From the NCBI RefSeq assembly GCF_913777625.1, contig NZ_CAJYTI010000003.1, positions 88,404 through 152,403 on the forward strand: a stretch of 64,000 nt of DNA. Direction: 5' to 3'. The translations under genes were made by a program, and so were the position numbers. Every line of letters begins with the position of its first letter. The stretch's first letter is position 1. The stretch comes from an uncultured Sphingomonas sp. GTDB taxonomy: Bacteria; Pseudomonadota; Alphaproteobacteria; Sphingomonadales; Sphingomonadaceae. Below the pieces are notes generated by a model. The model worked only from the letters and a program-made list of their open reading frames with translations, did no database searches and was not told the DNA's origin. Below, in pieces: positions 47,292 through 55,297 of this stretch.

Positions 47292-47552
47292 CTATTCGCG
47301 CCGCTGCTCGAAGGCGAGGCGAAGCGCAGGCCGCGGCGGGGCGGCCCGATGGAACACCGGCAGGGCGATGACGTGCACCGGCGCGGGGAGCACGGCCGCA
47401 GCCGCCACGATCGCGCGCGAGGGAGCAACCGCCGCCTGCGCCGCTTCCGCCACGCGCACCACCGCCACCCCCTGCATCGGACGCAGCCCACGCTCGCCCG
47501 ACACGCCGGTCAGGCTCGCGAAAAGCGCAGTGAGGAGCAGCAGCAGTTCCAA
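47292..47552 (-). CDS. Possible small membrane-anchored or secreted protein
   Basis: 86 residues, not recognised. A TTG start at 47552 with AGGG upstream would give ELLLLLTALFASLTGVSGE, a signal peptide or membrane anchor, followed by an Ala/Val-rich part 'GVAVVRVAEAAQAAVAPSRAIVAAAAVLPA' and an Arg-rich tail. The hydrophobic-start pattern and the stop at 47292 suggest a real gene, but GC-rich shadow coding cannot be excluded. It lies upstream of secA on the same strand. Confidence 0.45.
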   Translation of the reverse strand: MELLLLLTALFASLTGVSGERGLRPMQGVAVVRVAEAAQAAVAPSRAIVAAAAVLPAPVHVIALPVFHRAAPPRPALRLAFEQRRE

Positions 47553-47665
47553 GCGAAACCCTGGGTTACACGGTGATGACGTCGCAGCGTGCGGGCCGCA
47601 ACGCACGACACATAGGGACCGATGCACGCTTCGTCTAATCAAAAGCTGCGTGGGTTGGTCCTTGT

Positions 47666-48490
47666 TCAGGGCAGTTCTTTCCACGAAGTGGCGATGACCA
47701 TGCTGCCGGAAAGCGGCCCGTCCTTGCCGCCGGGAGCCAGATGCTGCCCGGCAAAGCTCTGCGGAATGCCCGGACAAAGTGGCGCCGGCGCCGACAGGCT
47801 GGAAGACATGCCCGGCGTTTCCACAGTCTCTTCGCACTTTACCCGCGTGCCTGCTGCATCCGTTTCGAACCGCGCCGCTCGCTTGGCGATCTTCACCTCG
47901 CCGGGCATATCGTACACGAGCGGGTGCTGGCCACCGATCTCGGACCGCTGCTCCATCGTCAGGCGACGATGCTTGCCGGTACCATAGGCGGCGAGATTGC
48001 CGGCCATATTGCCGATCGTCATCGCACCACAGGATTGGCCAATCGTCTCGATGACCTTGTCACCTACGCGGCAGGTACGCAGCACATTGTCCGGGGACAG
48101 TTCGAACTCGGCGCGGTTCGAGCCTGGGCGGAAGACAGTCTCGTCCTGCTGCATCCGCCAGGTGAAGCGCCCTTTGTAAGGAGCGGCGATCGCTTTGCCG
48201 CTTGCATCGCGCGCAGGCGAGAAGCGGGCGCGCTGCACCATCAGACTGCAAACCTGCTGGTCCAGTTCCTCGAAGCCGGACGATTGAGTTACGCTGCAAC
48301 CCGCAGGAAATCCGGAGGAGTCGATCGTCAGTTGAAAGGCGACGGTGCCCTGATGATTCTGCCGCGCGGCGGTTGCCGGATAGTCATCGTCCGTCACCCA
48401 GCTACCCGGACTGGTCAGAGGCCTCAGCGGCTGAGCCACCTTTGCGTTATCCAGCGACTGCATCGCCAGCAAAGCGATCCCGAAAAGCAT
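47666..48490 (-). CDS. TonB C-terminal-domain protein without a TonB anchor, paralogue of the gene at 48564
   Basis: 274 residues. A short signal peptide (MLFGIALLAMQ) is followed by 'SWVTDDDYPATAARQNHQGTVAFQLTIDSSGFPAGCSVTQSSGFEELDQQVCSLMVQRARFSPARDASGK', the TonB C-terminal domain (YP..A....G.V...F.I...G....). A second half of about 130 residues follows, with four cysteines and no clear family. It lacks the Pro-rich linker and transmembrane anchor of a true TonB. ATG 48490 has GGAGGGA upstream. It is downstream of its shorter paralogue on the same strand. Confidence 0.8.
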   Translation of the reverse strand: MLFGIALLAMQSLDNAKVAQPLRPLTSPGSWVTDDDYPATAARQNHQGTVAFQLTIDSSGFPAGCSVTQSSGFEELDQQVCSLMVQRARFSPARDASGKAIAAPYKGRFTWRMQQDETVFRPGSNRAEFELSPDNVLRTCRVGDKVIETIGQSCGAMTIGNMAGNLAAYGTGKHRRLTMEQRSEIGGQHPLVYDMPGEVKIAKRAARFETDAAGTRVKCEETVETPGMSSSLSAPAPLCPGIPQSFAGQHLAPGGKDGPLSGSMVIATSWKELP

Positions 48491-48563
48491 GACACGAACT
48501 CCCTCCAATCGCGATCCGGCAACCGCCGGCCCATAACGACCAAATCGTCACACATGCACCGTA

Positions 48564-49208
48564 TCAGTGCTTTGCACCCGGCTCGACGTGAAACGGGACG
48601 ACATACTCCGCCGCATCGACGCTGCTTCCCGCGGAAGCGACGACCAGCGTCCGCAGCTGCGTGCAGGCTGCCGAATCGACCGAAGCATTGCCGCTGGATT
48701 CCTCGATGGTGCATTCACGGACCCGATGATTCGGGCCGAAGCGGACCTGGGCCTTCACCGGCTGCTTGTAGCTTGCGGGCAGCATCGCCACCGCCACCTC
48801 CAGCACCCCCGGTGCGGGCGGAGGTTCGGAGCCGGCCGCGCCATCAACGCCGTTCCGCGTCGGCTTGGCGTTCCCCAGATGCCAGGTGAAGCGACCGGGG
48901 AAGGTCGACGCCACCGCCCTGCCGCTGGCATCCCGGGCGGGATCGAAGCGCGCGCGCCGCATCAGCAGGAAGCAGGCGCCGTTGTCGAGCCCGGGATAGC
49001 CGCTGGAGGCCGTGACGTCGCACTTCGTGGCCCGGCCGCTTTCGTCCACCAGCAGCGTAAATCCCACCGTGCCCTCATGATGCTGCCGAGCCTCGGCGGC
49101 GGGATAATCGTCATTGGTGAGCCAGGGCGTCGTGGTCCTGGGTTTGGCCCGCGTCAGCGAAAGTACGTCCTGCGCCTGCGCCGCCAGCAGCGCGATCACC
49201 AAAAGCAT
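48564..49208 (-). CDS. TonB C-terminal-domain protein, paralogue of the gene at 47666
   Basis: 214 residues. Signal peptide (MLLVIALLAAQAQ), then 'PWLTNDDYPAAEARQHHEGTVGFTLLVDESGRATKCDVTASSGYPGLDNGACFLLMRRARFDPARDASGR', the TonB C-terminal domain, and a tail repeating the domain's second half (VRFGPNHRVRECTIEESSG). It shares the DDYPA-x-ARQ-x-H-x-GTV block with its neighbour. ATG 49208 has GGGGGA upstream. It is divergent from argJ. Confidence 0.8.
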   Translation of the reverse strand: MLLVIALLAAQAQDVLSLTRAKPRTTTPWLTNDDYPAAEARQHHEGTVGFTLLVDESGRATKCDVTASSGYPGLDNGACFLLMRRARFDPARDASGRAVASTFPGRFTWHLGNAKPTRNGVDGAAGSEPPPAPGVLEVAVAMLPASYKQPVKAQVRFGPNHRVRECTIEESSGNASVDSAACTQLRTLVVASAGSSVDAAEYVVPFHVEPGAKH

Positions 49209-49265
49209 TGATCTTTGTCCCCCCATGCACGAAGCACGCGCCGCACTTTAACCGGAGGCATCCCC

Positions 49266-50492
49266 GTGTCCACCAGCACCTCCCCGCTCGCGCTCCCCTT
49301 CCCCGCCTTGCCCGCGATCCCCGGCGTCACGCTGCGCGTCGCGCGAGCGCGGTACAAGAACTGGGATCGCTGCGACCTGACCTTCGTCACGCTCGACGAA
49401 GGCACCAGCGTCGCGGGCGTGCTGACGACCAGCAAATGCCCCTCGCCCGAGGTGGAGTGGTGCCGCAAGGCGCTGCCGCTCGGCAAGGCGCGGGCGCTGG
49501 TGGTGAATGCGGGCAATTCCAATGCCTTCACCGGCAATCGCGGGCGCGCCGCGGTCGAGGCGATCGCCGCCCGCACCGCCCAGCATCTCGGCTGCGATCC
49601 CTCCGACGTGTTCGTTTCCTCCACCGGCGTGATCGGCGTACCGCTGCCGATCGACAAGGCCGAGGCGGGGCTCGACGCCGCCTATGCGGCAGAGCCGTGC
49701 AGCTGGGAGCAGGCCGCCGCGACGATCATGACCACCGACACCTTCGCCAAGGGCGCGATGACCACGGCCGTGGTCGACGGCCGCACGGTGACGCTGGCGG
49801 GCATCATCAAGGGCTCGGGCATGATCGCGCCGGACATGGCGACGATGCTCGGCTATGTCTTCACCGATGCCGCGGTCGACCCGGTGTTCCTCCAGCGCGC
49901 GCTGAGCGATGCGAACGGCAAGAGCTTCTCGTGCATCACCGTCGACGGCGACACCTCGACCAGCGATACCGTTCTTGCCTTCGCCACCGGCAAGGCCGGC
50001 AATGCGCCACTCGCCAGCGACGAGGATGACGGCGCCGATGCCTTCCGCGCTGCACTTTCCGATCTGTGCCGCCAGCTCGCCCTTCTCGTCGTCCGCGACG
50101 GCGAGGGCGCGCAGAAGCTGATCGAGATCACCGTCGAGGGTGCGGAAAGCGACCGCAGCGCGCACCGGATCGCTTTGTCGATCGCCAATTCGCCGCTGGT
50201 GAAGACCGCGATCGCCGGTGAAGACGCCAATTGGGGTCGCGTGGTTATGGCGGTCGGCAAGGCCGGTGAGCCCGCCGAGCGCGACAAGCTCGCCATCCGC
50301 TTCGGCACCACCCAGGTGGCGCACGACGGTCTCGCGGTCGAGGGCTATGACGAGGCACCGGTTGCCGCCCATCTCAAGGGGCAGGAAGTGGAGATCGGCG
50401 TGGACCTGGGCCTGGGCGAGGGCCGCGCGACGGTTTGGACCTGCGACCTCACCCACGGCTACATCTCGATCAACGCCGACTATCGGAGCTGA
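49266..50492 (+). CDS. argJ: Glutamate N-acetyltransferase/amino-acid acetyltransferase ArgJ
   Basis: 408 residues. Recycles the acetyl group in arginine synthesis by moving it from N-acetylornithine to glutamate. The autocleavage site is 'IKGSGMIAPDMATMLGYVFTDA', in which Thr of the ATML motif becomes the nucleophile of the beta chain. GTG 49266 is chosen because GGAGG lies 7 bases upstream. The next gene, a phosphatase, starts 4 bases after the stop. Confidence 0.95.
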   Translation: MSTSTSPLALPFPALPAIPGVTLRVARARYKNWDRCDLTFVTLDEGTSVAGVLTTSKCPSPEVEWCRKALPLGKARALVVNAGNSNAFTGNRGRAAVEAIAARTAQHLGCDPSDVFVSSTGVIGVPLPIDKAEAGLDAAYAAEPCSWEQAAATIMTTDTFAKGAMTTAVVDGRTVTLAGIIKGSGMIAPDMATMLGYVFTDAAVDPVFLQRALSDANGKSFSCITVDGDTSTSDTVLAFATGKAGNAPLASDEDDGADAFRAALSDLCRQLALLVVRDGEGAQKLIEITVEGAESDRSAHRIALSIANSPLVKTAIAGEDANWGRVVMAVGKAGEPAERDKLAIRFGTTQVAHDGLAVEGYDEAPVAAHLKGQEVEIGVDLGLGEGRATVWTCDLTHGYISINADYRS

Positions 50493-50496
50493 CCGC

Positions 50497-51291
50497 ATGC
50501 ATCGCCACCACGCCGCCGTATCCTTGCTGATGCGCACCGTGGCCGAGGCGGTGGTGATGCCCCGCTTCCGCAATCTGGCCACGCACGAGGTGCTGGAGAA
50601 GACGCCCGGCGAGCTGGTGACGGTCGCCGACCGCGAGGCCGAGCTCCGGCTGACCGAAGGGCTTGCCGCCATCGACGGCGACGCGGTGATCGTCGGCGAG
50701 GAAGCCTGTGCCGCCGATCCGGCGCTGATGGAGCAGGCGACGGCGGCCCGCGCGTGGATCATCGACCCGATCGACGGCACCGCCAACTTCGCCTCCGGCC
50801 AGCCGCCCTTCGGCATCATGATCGCGCTGGTCGAAGACGGCGTGACGCAGGCGGGCTGGCTCTACGATCCGGTCGTCGATCGGATGTGTCACGCGGTGCT
50901 GGGCGGCGGTGCGTTTCTGGGCGATGCGCCGGTGCGCGCACGCGCCAGCGGCGCCGCGCGCCCGCTCGCGGCGGTGTCGAAGGTCGGACAGTCGGAGGAA
51001 GAGCATGCCGCCCGCGCCGCCCGCTTCGCGGCGGGGTTCGAGATGGTGCCGCTTCCCCGCTGCGCGGCCGAAAATTATCCGCGGCTGGTGCTGGGGCAGA
51101 ACGACATTGCCGTGTTCCGGCGGACGCTGGTGTGGGATCACGCTCCCGGCGTGTTGTTCCTGACGGAAGCGGGCGGCTATGTCGGCCGCTGGGACGGCAG
51201 CGCCTACCGGATCGGCGACGAGGGTATCGGCATTGTCGCGGCGTCGACGCTGGAGCTGGGCAAGCGCGCGACGGAGTTGTTGTACGGCTGA
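50497..51291 (+). CDS. Inositol-monophosphatase-family phosphatase
   Basis: 264 residues. The IMPase motifs are present: GEEA (metal ligand), 'IDPIDGTANFASG' (DPIDGT) and 'LVWDHAPG' (metal-binding W-D). This family includes inositol and histidinol phosphatases (HisN); substrate not certain. ATG 50497 has GGAG upstream and follows argJ by 4 bases, so it is co-transcribed. Confidence 0.88.
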   Translation: MHRHHAAVSLLMRTVAEAVVMPRFRNLATHEVLEKTPGELVTVADREAELRLTEGLAAIDGDAVIVGEEACAADPALMEQATAARAWIIDPIDGTANFASGQPPFGIMIALVEDGVTQAGWLYDPVVDRMCHAVLGGGAFLGDAPVRARASGAARPLAAVSKVGQSEEEHAARAARFAAGFEMVPLPRCAAENYPRLVLGQNDIAVFRRTLVWDHAPGVLFLTEAGGYVGRWDGSAYRIGDEGIGIVAASTLELGKRATELLYG

Positions 51292-51298
51292 CGCCCCT

Positions 51299-51326
51299 GC
51301 CCCCCACCCGCTGTCGAGTGGGGGGC
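51299..51326. terminator. Hairpin between the phosphatase gene and trxA
   Basis: GCCCCCCAC (51299-51307) pairs with GTGGGGGGC (51318-51326), with a 10-base loop. It lies between the convergent phosphatase gene and trxA and could serve both; no long T run is present. Confidence 0.55.
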
Positions 51327-51340
51327 CAAGCGGAACGCGA

Positions 51341-51661
51341 TCAGATCTCGCGCTCGATCCACTGCTTGATGCCGCTCTTCGGCAGCGCGCCGACCTGGGT
51401 GGCGGCCTGTTCTCCGTTCTTGAACAGGATCATCGTCGGAATGCCGCGCACGCCGTACTTGGTCGGGGCATCGGGATTGTCGTCGATGTTGATCTTCACG
51501 ATCTGCACACGATCGGCCAGTTCTTCCGAAAGCTCCTCGAGCGCCGGGGCGATCATGCGGCACGGGCCGCACCATTCTGCCCAGAAATCGACGATCACCG
51601 GCTTGTCGGCCTGCAGCACGTCGGTTTCGAAATTGGCGTCGGTGGTCGCCAGAGTGGCCAT
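51341..51661 (-). CDS. trxA: Thioredoxin
   Basis: 106 residues, the classical thioredoxin fold with the active site WCGPC ('[12 protein letters not shown]') and the cis-Pro loop '[10 protein letters not shown]'. It reduces disulfides in the cytoplasm. ATG 51661 has AGGAG 8 bases upstream. It follows addA on the same strand, 84 bases downstream. Confidence 0.96.
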   Translation of the reverse strand: MATLATTDANFETDVLQADKPVIVDFWAEWCGPCRMIAPALEELSEELADRVQIVKINIDDNPDAPTKYGVRGIPTMILFKNGEQAATQVGALPKSGIKQWIEREI

Positions 51662-51745
51662 GTCATTATCTCCTGAATATCGTGTCGGTCGGCAATCTAT
51701 GGATGCCGGGGCCGCCGCTCAAGCGCACCGGCCCAAACTTTGCTC

Positions 51746-54700
51746 CTAGCCCCCGTAGCCGGGCTTGTGCGCGTCGAGAAGATCCTCCGGCAACACATAG
51801 AAGGATGGCCCTGCCGAATAGAGCAGCGCCGCCTCTACCGCACGGTCGGGGAAGATCACCCGCAGCGCCGCGACATAAGCCGACATCTGCCGCAGATGGT
51901 AGCCCGGTACATCGTCGAGCGATGCAGGCGCCCGCCGCCCGGTCTTGAAATCGACTACCCGTACCCGGTCCGGCCGAACGACCAGCCGATCGACCGTGCC
52001 CGAGACGACCACGCCGTCCGCCACCACCGCCGCGATCGGCGCTTCGCCGAGCGCATCGGGGCCGAACAGCTCGGCGAAGCGCGGATCCTCGGTAACCGCC
52101 AGCGCCGCGTCGATGAGCGCGGTGCGCTCCGCCGGATCGACGATCCCGCACGCACCCGCCAGCCAGCGATCCGCGGACGACCGCCGCGCGTCGGGCGCAA
52201 CGCCCGGCAACCGCTCGAACAGCGCGTGGAGCAGCCGCCCCCGCTCGGCGGCGGCGCGTAGCGCGGGCCCCGGCGGCGGGTCGGCGACGCGGTCGTCACC
52301 CAGCGAGGAGGGGGCGAGCGGCCGCGGCGGCCGAGCTTCCTCGGGCGCCCGGGCATGGAGCCAGCCGGGCGCCGTCGGCACCGGCGTCTCGGGCTTCGAC
52401 GTCGAGGGCGCCACGGTCCGTACCGGCGCCTGCGGCACCACCCCGTGGAAATCGCGCACGCCGGTCTCGTCTTCGGTCACCCCCAGTGCATCGAGCGCGG
52501 CGGCACTGGCGGCATACCAGCTTGCCCTGGGCGGCACACCCTTGGCCTGGGGGCCGAGCGCACCGGCAATCACCAGGCGCTCCTCCGCGCGCGTCGCGGC
52601 AACATAGAAGAGCCGCCAATGCTCCTGCAGTTCGCGCGCATCCGCCTCGGCAAGCGCCTCCGCCAGCGCACCGTCGCGCTCGGCGCTGCGCGGGCGGAAG
52701 ATCGGGAATTTCTCCTCCCCCTCGGGCGCCCATTTCAGAAAGCTGCGGGGGCTGCGGGTCGGATCGACCGTGGCGTCGGCGAGGATGACCAGCGGCGCCT
52801 GCAATCCCTTGGAACCGTGCGCCGTCATCACCCGCACCGCCGGCTGCGGCTGGGCCGCGTCGCGGACGATCTCGACATCGCCGCGATCGAACCAGTCGAG
52901 GAAGCGCTGGAGCGACGGCGTCGCCCGCGTCTCGAAGGTGAGCGCGGCGTTGAGCAGCTCCTCGATCGGATCGCGCGCCTCCTCGCCAAGCCGCAGCAGC
53001 AGCTTGCGGCGCCCCTGCATCGGCCCCGACAGGATCTCTTCGAGAAAGCGATAGGGCGTCGCGAGATCGGCGCGGCGCAGCAGGTCATAGAGCGGCGCCA
53101 GTCGCTCCGCCGGCTGACGTTCCCGCAGATGCCGCCAAAGCCCGCCGCGCTCCCGTACCGCTGCGGCCATCAATTCGTCCTGGGTCCAGCCGATCAGCGG
53201 CGACACCAGCAGCGCCGCCAGCGACAGGTCATCCTCGGGCTGCAGCGCGAAGCGGATCGCGGCGAGCAGATCCTGCACTGCCAGGGGCGCGTTGAGCCGC
53301 AGCCGGTCGACACCCGCCACCGGCACCCCTTCGGCATAGAGCCGCGCGACGATCAGCGAGGCAAGCTCGCCGCGCCGCTTGACCAGCACCATCACGTCGC
53401 CGGGCGCGAGCATGCGCCCCTTGGAAGACAGCGGCAGCGTGCCGATCCAGCCCTTGATCGCCCGCGCGATGCGCGCGGCGAGCGCGCGCGTGGCGTCGCC
53501 GATCCACTCCTCTTCATCGGCATCGCTGCCGCCTTCGATCACCGGCGGCCAAAGCGTCACCGTGCCGGGGCCCGGCACTTCGCTGGCATGCGGTTCGCTG
53601 TCGCTCATCGGCCCCATACCGGGGGCCGGCAGCAGACCCAGCGCGGTATCGACGAATTCCAGCACGGGCCGAGTCGAGCGGAAGCTGTGCGTGAGCGACA
53701 GCTGCTCCAGTTCGCGCAGTTCCGCCTCATAGTCGGTCTGGATGTTCGCCAGCCGCTTGAAGCGCTCGAACGCCGCCTGGAAGAAGATCGGGTCGGTCCC
53801 CTGGAAGCCGAAGATCGCCTGCTTGTAGTCGCCGACGGTGAACAAGGTGCGCAGCCGGTCGCCACGCGCGCCCTCGCCGGCGAAGAACTCGTCGGCCATC
53901 GCCGAGACGATCGCCCATTGCCGAGGATTGGTATCCTGCGCCTCGTCGATCAGCACATGCTCGGTCACCTGGTCCAGCTTGTAGCGCACCCATTCGCCCA
54001 TGCCCGGCTGGCCGAGCAGCGCGATGGTGCGGCCGATCAGATCGTCGAAGTCCACCGCGCCCAGCCGACGCTTGGCAGCGGCATAGGCGCGGGCATAGTC
54101 CCGGCCCGCCTCCAGCCCGCGCGCGAGCAGGTCGACATAGGCGACGCGCACCTGCATCGCGAGCAGCGCGCCGCAGCGGCCGTGCAGCCGCAGCGCTGCC
54201 TCGGCATAGTCCGGATCCTGCGGCGCCTGTCCCTTGGCGAAGCTGCGCGGGTCGCCCTTGGCGGTGGCCCAGACGAGGTGGAGATCGGCCAGCGTCTCCG
54301 CCCGTTGCTCCGGCGACCGTGCCAGCCAGGCAGCGATCATGTCGGCGCGTTCGAGGCCGCGCGCGGTACCCCAGCTAGCGTTCGCCGAGGCGATATTGCG
54401 TAGCGTTCGCACATCAAACTGGTCGTCGCCGCAGCTTGTTGCGAGCGATTCTCGAATATCACCAGCGGGTAACTCGAAGGCACGCCGCAGCCAGGGCTGG
54501 ATGCCGCTCGGCAGCGCCTCGAGCGCGTCGCCGGCCCGCGCGCATTCCTGCAGGAACCCTTCCGCCCCGCCCTCACCGAGCCGCAGACTGAGCGCGCCGA
54601 TCGCGTCGATCACGCCCTCTCGTCCCTCGCTGCGCGCGTCGACCAGCATTTCCGCCAGCGTCTCGCGGGCCAGCACCGCCTCTTCGCGCGCCTCCAGCGG

Positions 54701-55147
54701 CCGGAAGCCGGGGACCAGCCCCGCCTCGATCGGAAAGGCGGCGAGCAGCGACTGGCAGAAGCTGTGGATCGTCTGGATGCGGATGCCGCCGCCGGGCGCA
54801 TCGAGCACCTTGGCGAACAAGGTACGCGCGGTGGCGCGGCGTTCGGGGCCGATGCTCTCCCCCAGCGCCGCCAGGTCGGCGGCGAGTTCCTCGTCCTTCG
54901 CCCGCACCCAATAGGCAAGCCGGCCGGTGATCCGCTCGGACATCTCCGCGGCGCCGGCCTTGGTGAAGGTAAGGCACAGGATCGCCGAGGGATCGGTGCC
55001 GGCGAGCAGCAGCCGCCACACCCGTGCGGCGAGCACCTGCGTCTTGCCGGTACCGGCCGAGGCGGACAGCCAGATGTGCCGGGTGGGATCGCTGGCGCGC
55101 TTCTGGTTCCCCTTCAGCGGGTGAAGCTTGGCGGGGCTGCGGCTCAT
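51746..55147 (-). CDS. addA: Double-strand-break repair helicase-nuclease AddA
   Basis: 1133 residues. A UvrD-like helicase with Walker A 'LSASAGTGKTQVL' near the start, 'VLIDEAQDTNP' (motif II), and a C-terminal RecB-type nuclease with 'RVRVVDFKTGR'. With AddB it processes double-strand breaks for recombination. ATG 55147 is used; an earlier GTG/ATG in frame at 55162 is less likely. Confidence 0.94.
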   Translation of the reverse strand: MSRSPAKLHPLKGNQKRASDPTRHIWLSASAGTGKTQVLAARVWRLLLAGTDPSAILCLTFTKAGAAEMSERITGRLAYWVRAKDEELAADLAALGESIGPERRATARTLFAKVLDAPGGGIRIQTIHSFCQSLLAAFPIEAGLVPGFRPLEAREEAVLARETLAEMLVDARSEGREGVIDAIGALSLRLGEGGAEGFLQECARAGDALEALPSGIQPWLRRAFELPAGDIRESLATSCGDDQFDVRTLRNIASANASWGTARGLERADMIAAWLARSPEQRAETLADLHLVWATAKGDPRSFAKGQAPQDPDYAEAALRLHGRCGALLAMQVRVAYVDLLARGLEAGRDYARAYAAAKRRLGAVDFDDLIGRTIALLGQPGMGEWVRYKLDQVTEHVLIDEAQDTNPRQWAIVSAMADEFFAGEGARGDRLRTLFTVGDYKQAIFGFQGTDPIFFQAAFERFKRLANIQTDYEAELRELEQLSLTHSFRSTRPVLEFVDTALGLLPAPGMGPMSDSEPHASEVPGPGTVTLWPPVIEGGSDADEEEWIGDATRALAARIARAIKGWIGTLPLSSKGRMLAPGDVMVLVKRRGELASLIVARLYAEGVPVAGVDRLRLNAPLAVQDLLAAIRFALQPEDDLSLAALLVSPLIGWTQDELMAAAVRERGGLWRHLRERQPAERLAPLYDLLRRADLATPYRFLEEILSGPMQGRRKLLLRLGEEARDPIEELLNAALTFETRATPSLQRFLDWFDRGDVEIVRDAAQPQPAVRVMTAHGSKGLQAPLVILADATVDPTRSPRSFLKWAPEGEEKFPIFRPRSAERDGALAEALAEADARELQEHWRLFYVAATRAEERLVIAGALGPQAKGVPPRASWYAASAAALDALGVTEDETGVRDFHGVVPQAPVRTVAPSTSKPETPVPTAPGWLHARAPEEARPPRPLAPSSLGDDRVADPPPGPALRAAAERGRLLHALFERLPGVAPDARRSSADRWLAGACGIVDPAERTALIDAALAVTEDPRFAELFGPDALGEAPIAAVVADGVVVSGTVDRLVVRPDRVRVVDFKTGRRAPASLDDVPGYHLRQMSAYVAALRVIFPDRAVEAALLYSAGPSFYVLPEDLLDAHKPGYGG

Positions 55148-55175
55148 GTGCGTGTATCCCAACGATTGGCGTGAT

Positions 55176-55282
55176 CGCTCCCCTCCCGCTTGCGGGTGGG
55201 GTCGGGGGAGGGGCTGAACGGTCGCCGCGCTTCTACCACGTCAATCCCTCCCCCAGCCCCTCCCGCAAGCGGGAGGGGAGCG
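55176..55282. repeat. Palindromic intergenic repeat between addB and addA (family 1)
   Basis: Two arms, 55176-55217 and 55241-55282, are near-perfect reverse complements of each other. Each arm contains its own CCCCTCCCG/CGGGAGGGG-type hairpin. A single half unit occurs at 44386-44407. This looks like a REP/BIME element. Confidence 0.8.
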
Positions 55283-55297
55283 CAAGGTCGACGCGCC

